Source: Anthopleura xanthogrammica (Eukaryota; Cnidaria; Anthozoa; Actiniaria; Actiniidae). Taken from it: DNA of 64,000 bases. Shown here in pieces: positions 59,551-64,000 of the stretch (the stretch's first letter is position 1; each line of letters begins with the position of its first letter). A program made the translations under genes and the position numbers. The notes beneath the pieces were generated by a model that made no database searches, had not been told where the DNA came from, and saw nothing but the letters and a program-made list of their open reading frames with translations. The stretch covers positions 3,719,376 to 3,783,375 of the forward strand of contig OZ025224.1 of assembly GCA_964019055.1 (NCBI GenBank). Direction: 5' to 3'.

Positions 59551-60985
59551 TTTTCTCTTCAAACCTGGACGAATTTACCGAAAGATTTTTTCAAGTAGAG
59601 GAATCTGTAAGCAATGTGTTGATAATGTCGGCGAATGGAAAGCTTTTGGCACCGATCGGAAACTCATTTAGGACCATGAGTGCACATGGTTTACTATTTC
59701 AAATGGATTGACTGGTCTTGAGCGGTTAGGATAGAATTACAAAGGTCACTGTAGTCGCTTATTTTGGAATGTTTTCGATAAACAAGAGGGGAGCGTAAGT
59801 GCAGCGCGGTATTGATGTGTGCTCGGAGCCGTGATTGTGTAAGCCTTAGGAGTACCTCTTCTATCCCGGCATTCATAGTGCGTCTTTTCATGCGGAGTTT
59901 GTAAGTTTTTTTTTTCTTTCTTTCTCTCTCTCATTCATTCTCTGGCTTTCGTTTTCCTTCCTTAATTTCCTCTATTCATTCATTCATTCCATCCATCCTT
60001 GCTTCTTCCTTCCTTTCTTTCTTTCTTTCTTCCCTCCTTTTTTTCTTTCGTTTGCGATTGTTTGTTTTCTTTGTTCCTTTTCTTTCCATTTTCCCTCCTT
60101 TCTAGTGTTTCATCATTTAGCTTCTTTTTTTCGCAACATCATCCCAAGTGTCAAGTAGTTTCATTTAAACTCAACTAATTGTAGAATTTATAGAATTATT
60201 CGACTTACAAGTCAAGGAGACAGAGTGCACCGTAGCGCCAGAAATGGAAAGAGCACTCGACTATTGGATAGCAAGCTGTTGTCTTCCTGTACATTACAAA
60301 ATCCTACCATACTATTCGCTGTCATTCCCTTCTATATATATGCATAGTACTGCTGAATAGTATTAGTTCGACATTAGACGTTGCATGATATATTTGAAAA
60401 TTAATTGTCCCATCTGGGAATCAGAAAAAGCTTTGCGTGAACCGGTGGTTCTTTCCATATAAGTTTACTGAGAAATTAATTAATTAACGGGAATTATAAC
60501 GTAACTTAGGTGCGCGCGCACGCTTGGTCCCCTCACCAAATCTGTGTCTCTCACTACTCTTGCTGTGGGCGTCATCTCTGCTGAAGAAAAAATGCCGCAT
60601 GGACACCGATCTGTACTATCTGTAACTAACATTCATTTCATCTGTGGCCGCTATCAGCCCAGATAGATCGATCAGTAGTGGAGGCACAAGGAGGGGGCGT
60701 ATACCGGTCAAGGGGCACGAGGATCAATAGGGCGTACGAAGTATTGACAAAAGATGGGTACAGGTTGCCATGTGTCAGCAAGTGAAGATCAGTGTTTTCA
60801 TTGCAAACATGTGTATGTTGTCTTTCATGTGTAGAACCTTTGGGGTTTGTTCTCCCTCCACACGCAAGAAAGCCATCAGCGCTACAGCGATAAAGACCTT
60901 AGTGAAAGAGTACATACAAGGATCAGGGTCTGGCTTAAAAAGAGAATACTCACACGAAAATTGGATGGCTCATGAAAAAAAGTTG

Positions 60986-61384
60986 TATAGACCCCTTGCA
61001 AAACTTTAGAATACAGTTCAATAGACCATTTCACGGTTGTCGTCGCTCAACCTCAGCCTCGATAGTGTGTAATATATTCTTTAGAATTTGACTACAGCTC
61101 ACGGTAATTTAAGGAATGTACACATTATCAAACAATAGACCATTTTCGAGATGCACGAGCGCTTTCAAAAATATCTGTTGAAACACTTAAAACTTCCACA
61201 GGCTGTAGTCAAATTCTAAAGAATAAATTACACGCTATCGAGGCTGAGGTTAAGCGACGACAACCGTGAAATGGTCTATTTGGAGGACAAAACAATAGGT
61301 TCCAATTCTCAAGAGATTGAAATTCTTTTGTTTTGTCCTCCAAATAAATTGAGCTGCTTTGACGTCGTTACGTGCAAGTATCGG
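60986..61384. repeat. Short fold-back MITE interrupted by a third fold-back family
   Basis: The outer host is the 'tatagaccccttgca' family. Inside it, 61020-61280 starts 'aatagaccatttcacggttg' and ends with its complement; its arms run about 85 bp ('tagaatttgactacagc' and complement). The nested family differs from the one found inside the copies at 2098 and 21685. Confidence 0.8.
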
Positions 61385-62053
61385 CTCTCACTAGTGACCA
61401 GGACTAACAGTCAAAATAAAACAAGAGAAAACAATAGAATTAATGTCGTCTACTAAGTATCATGCTTACTACTGATTTTTTCGGCAGACCAATATAAGTA
61501 AAATCACTCTAACAGCAGACTTCTTAAATTATATCTGAAGATTATAGACCCAGTATTCCCAAAGCGGATCATGGGAATTGAAATTCATCGTAATGTCCTT
61601 TGCTCCAAGCGGTGTATTAAGTCTAACAGGAAGGTATTTAAGGAAGCAAAACTTTCTTGATAAAATTTGAGAATTTTTAGTCTTTTCGTGTTTGATCGAC
61701 TCACATGCAAGACGTTTTTCATGGAGTATACATATATATTACGAAAACCAGACCCGTTGTACAAGAATCTAAAACTTGGATTTTGCTTACGCGATGGTTT
61801 CAGTTCCCTTCTCGGATTAACACTCTGGCTGTTATATATATTACAAATGATAAGATAACTAAAATACCGTTGGAATTCTTGATGACAGTTCCATGTCACC
61901 TGGATTGGTTTGCTTCAGTCGCTCCGTCACGTGCCTCCTACCCCTCCCCCTCAAAGAAGTCTCCATCTCGGCCCTCGTCACTTAGTTAGACTATCAAACA
62001 TTAGAAAAAACCTACTAATGGTCTATCACCAATCGAGCCCTGTGATTGGCCGA

Positions 62054-62090
62054 GCTACTAGGGGTCTATTAGTGATAGACCTCTAGTAGC
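62054..62090. repeat. 37-bp near-perfect hairpin
   Basis: The arms 'gctactaggggtctat' and 'atagacctctagtagc' pair with one mismatch around 'tagtg'. Confidence 0.8.
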
Positions 62091-62215
62091 GAAAAGCGCC
62101 GGTTTTGAAAACCAAAAAAAATATATTTAAAGCAAAATCCAAAACTTTTTGCATCCTTTTATTGGACCGATTAGTAGGTTTTTACTAAAACAATTAGACC
62201 TCTCGCCCTCATGGC

Positions 62216-62268
62216 CTACGAGTCAATAGCCCATGAGGCCTTCGGCCTCATGGGCTATTGACTCGTAG
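62216..62268. repeat. Perfect hairpin, 25-bp arms, 3-base loop
   Basis: The left arm starts 'ctacgagtcaatagcccatg' and ends 'aggcc'; the right arm is its exact reverse complement, separated by 'ttc'. A matching 'ctcatggcctacgag' just upstream hints at a larger worn palindrome. Confidence 0.9.
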
Positions 62269-62689
62269 ACCATTCGGACTCGAGGACTAATTGTTAATTA
62301 GAGCTTTTAAATGTGACGTCACTCGAATGGAAAAACGCCTTCCGGGTCCAAACGAAAAGCAGTTCTATAAAGATTTTTCTTACTGTTTCTTCATGACAGG
62401 ATTTGTTGTCCAAAGTTCTAATTGTTTCAAATCATCGAGTACGTTTATCACTATATTTTACGACAGTTCGCAGTCTAACGTTGATGAACATATATCGTTT
62501 AATGCATTAGAATAAATAAATATAATTTACAAATCCACGTATGCGAGTTGTATGCAGCCCCAGCGCTTAAATGTTGATTTTAGACATCTTTAGCGCCATA
62601 TACCACTAGGTTGTTAAGTTTGGGAGCTTTTCGCTTTCTCCTGATTCTTTTCGGTTATGTTTAGTCAAATTGTTAAGAAGATTTTAATT

Positions 62690-62945
62690 GGTTGCTGCTG
62701 CTGTTGCTGCTGACATTATGGTACTGTTATTATTGCTGTTGTTGTTGTTGTTGTTGTTGATAGTGGTGCTGTTATTGCTGCTGCTGTTATAGCTTCTGTT
62801 GGTGTAAGTTGTTGAATACGTTTCTGCTGCTGCTGTTGTAGCTTCTGTTGCTGTAAGTTGTTGAATACGTTTCTGCTGCTGCTGTTGTTGCTAATGTTAT
62901 TGTTGTTGCTGTTATTATTATTATTATTGTTGTTGTTGTTGTTGT
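62690..62945. repeat. (ctg)n/(ttg)n trinucleotide tract
   Basis: Interrupted 'ctg', 'ttg' and 'tta' triplets contain a 54-base direct duplication ('gtaagttgttgaatacgttt' occurs twice, near 62804 and 62851). Confidence 0.9.
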
Positions 62946-63036
62946 TCTTGCCTTCCTTATTGCCGTCATTCTTTGCTTTCTTCCTCTTCTGTTCCAGCTG
63001 CTTTAGGAAATTTTCCTTTACGTGTCTTTAGAATGT

Positions 63037-63475
63037 CTTTATCACAGCTCTTCTTAAGTCAAATGTTACTTGTTCATTACTGTAGTAGACCTTTGACTTT
63101 CCTTCTTCATCATCCAGTTCTTGGTGCCTTTGCGTATATGTCAGTAGATAAGGAGGCCATCATTTTCCCATTTGAATTTTCGTCCTTGCACTTCTTAAGT
63201 CAAATTATTTTATTTGTTTCCAGTAAGAACTTTGACTCTTTCTTCACCATTTATTTTCTGGTTCCTTTAAGTCTTGCTTGTCTTGTCAATATGCCAGTTG
63301 ATAAGTAGGCCATTCTTTTCCTATTTCCGTTTTAATCTTTGTTCTTCATAAGTCAAGTATATTATTTCAGTGTTTCCAGTAAAAACTTTGACTCTCTTTC
63401 TTCGCGGTTCACTTCTTGGTGCCTTCAAGTCTTGTATGTCTTGTCTATGTCAGTAAATATGTCGATTGTTTTCCT
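63037..63475. repeat. Three worn tandem copies of a roughly 150-bp unit
   Basis: The copies share 'cttaagtcaa', 'tttccagtaa.aactttgact', 'tcttg.atgtc.gt' and 'ataagtaggccat' in order. The units have diverged, and the frames within them are short. Confidence 0.6.
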
Positions 63476-64000
63476 TACTTAATTTGCTTTCCAAGCTGTG
63501 TCTCTCAGTTCCTGTAAACTACGACAGTCTTTAGCCTTTAACCTTAACCACATAAATCCAATCAGTACACATACGATAGATTCTATGTAGTAACCATCAA
63601 TTGATGTCAAACATTTGCCTCCAGCTTTATTGCATGTCTGGTGAAAATAAAAACAATAATACAGTCAATATTAGAAGCAAGGTGTCTGTACAAGATAAGA
63701 CTAAATTTAGAGGTCACCGTAAGATATTCTTCCTTGGCGTCCAGGAAGGAAGTAGGTCGTTGTGTGAATAGCAAAACGATTTGGCAAACCAAGATCAATG
63801 AGAACATCGAAGTTCTATTTCTTTTCGTGTAATTTGAAGACGGAAACAAAAGAAAGAAAGAAAGAAAGAAAGAAAAGAAAGGAAATGATGCTACGTAAAA
63901 GTTCCGTGAAACTTGCAACAATTTGTAGTTTCCCAGATTGGCAAATTAAACTAAAGATAACTTATAACGTTACCTCAACTAATGGTTTTGTGTTGCATTG

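Larger units (their letters stand above)
59551..64000. other. Gene-free right flank
   Basis: It starts with the 5' flank of the MEGF6-like gene. I see a pyrimidine-rich tract (about 59907-60075), a nested fold-back element (60986-61384), perfect hairpins near 62 kb, a trinucleotide tract (62690-62945) and three worn tandem copies near 63.0-63.5 kb. No open frame here has splice sites, domains or composition that support a gene. Confidence 0.5.

Noticed and set aside
63607..63921. 104-codon minus-strand frame near the right end
   Set aside because: It starts in a low-complexity tract, no domain is visible, and composition is AT-driven; it could be an exon edge but cannot be supported from this window.

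Overview
The window is nuclear DNA from an animal. Its genes are split by many introns with GT-AG borders, it is AT-rich, and it is full of simple repeats, short fold-back (MITE-like) elements and tRNA-derived SINEs. The gene set (a UBE4B ubiquitin ligase, an SRSF4/5/6-type splicing factor, a TspanC8 tetraspanin, a GT31 glycosyltransferase and an EMI/EGF protein of MEGF6 type), the compact introns and the repeat style suggest an anthozoan cnidarian such as a coral or sea anemone. That placement is an inference. No viral or prokaryotic genes were seen.

Layout from left to right: (1) an unrecognised 354-residue minus-strand gene at 749-1813; (2) repeat-rich spacer to 5.4 kb; (3) an SR-family splicing factor on the minus strand, eight coding exons, 5649-10240; (4) a 1.3-kb divergent intergenic region with a purine-rich tract; (5) UBE4B on the plus strand, 28 coding exons, 11573-27786, intact and in frame, about 1126 residues; (6) spacer with a full-length-looking SINE; (7) a two-exon GT31 beta-1,3-glycosyltransferase on the minus strand, 30070-32384; (8) a 5.7-kb repeat region containing a 57-bp satellite array, a TTAA fold-back element, a tandem MITE pair and an AT-rich higher-order repeat; (9) a TspanC8 tetraspanin with an intronless coding region on the minus strand, 38098-38988; (10) retroelement debris; (11) a MEGF6-like secreted multi-EGF gene on the minus strand, 32 coding exons, 42031-59550, about 1285 residues; (12) gene-free sequence to 64 kb with hairpins and low-complexity tracts.

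I assembled the three multi-exon genes by hand. Every exon junction keeps frame, which is strong support for the models. The genes have no obvious shared pathway; this looks like an ordinary animal neighbourhood. The most unusual content is the repeats: a tRNA-headed SINE that appears to carry a variable 57-bp tandem body (SVA-like architecture), fold-back elements nested in other fold-back elements, partial-exon tandem duplications inside UBE4B and the EMI exon, and a block of five recently duplicated 135-bp EGF exons.
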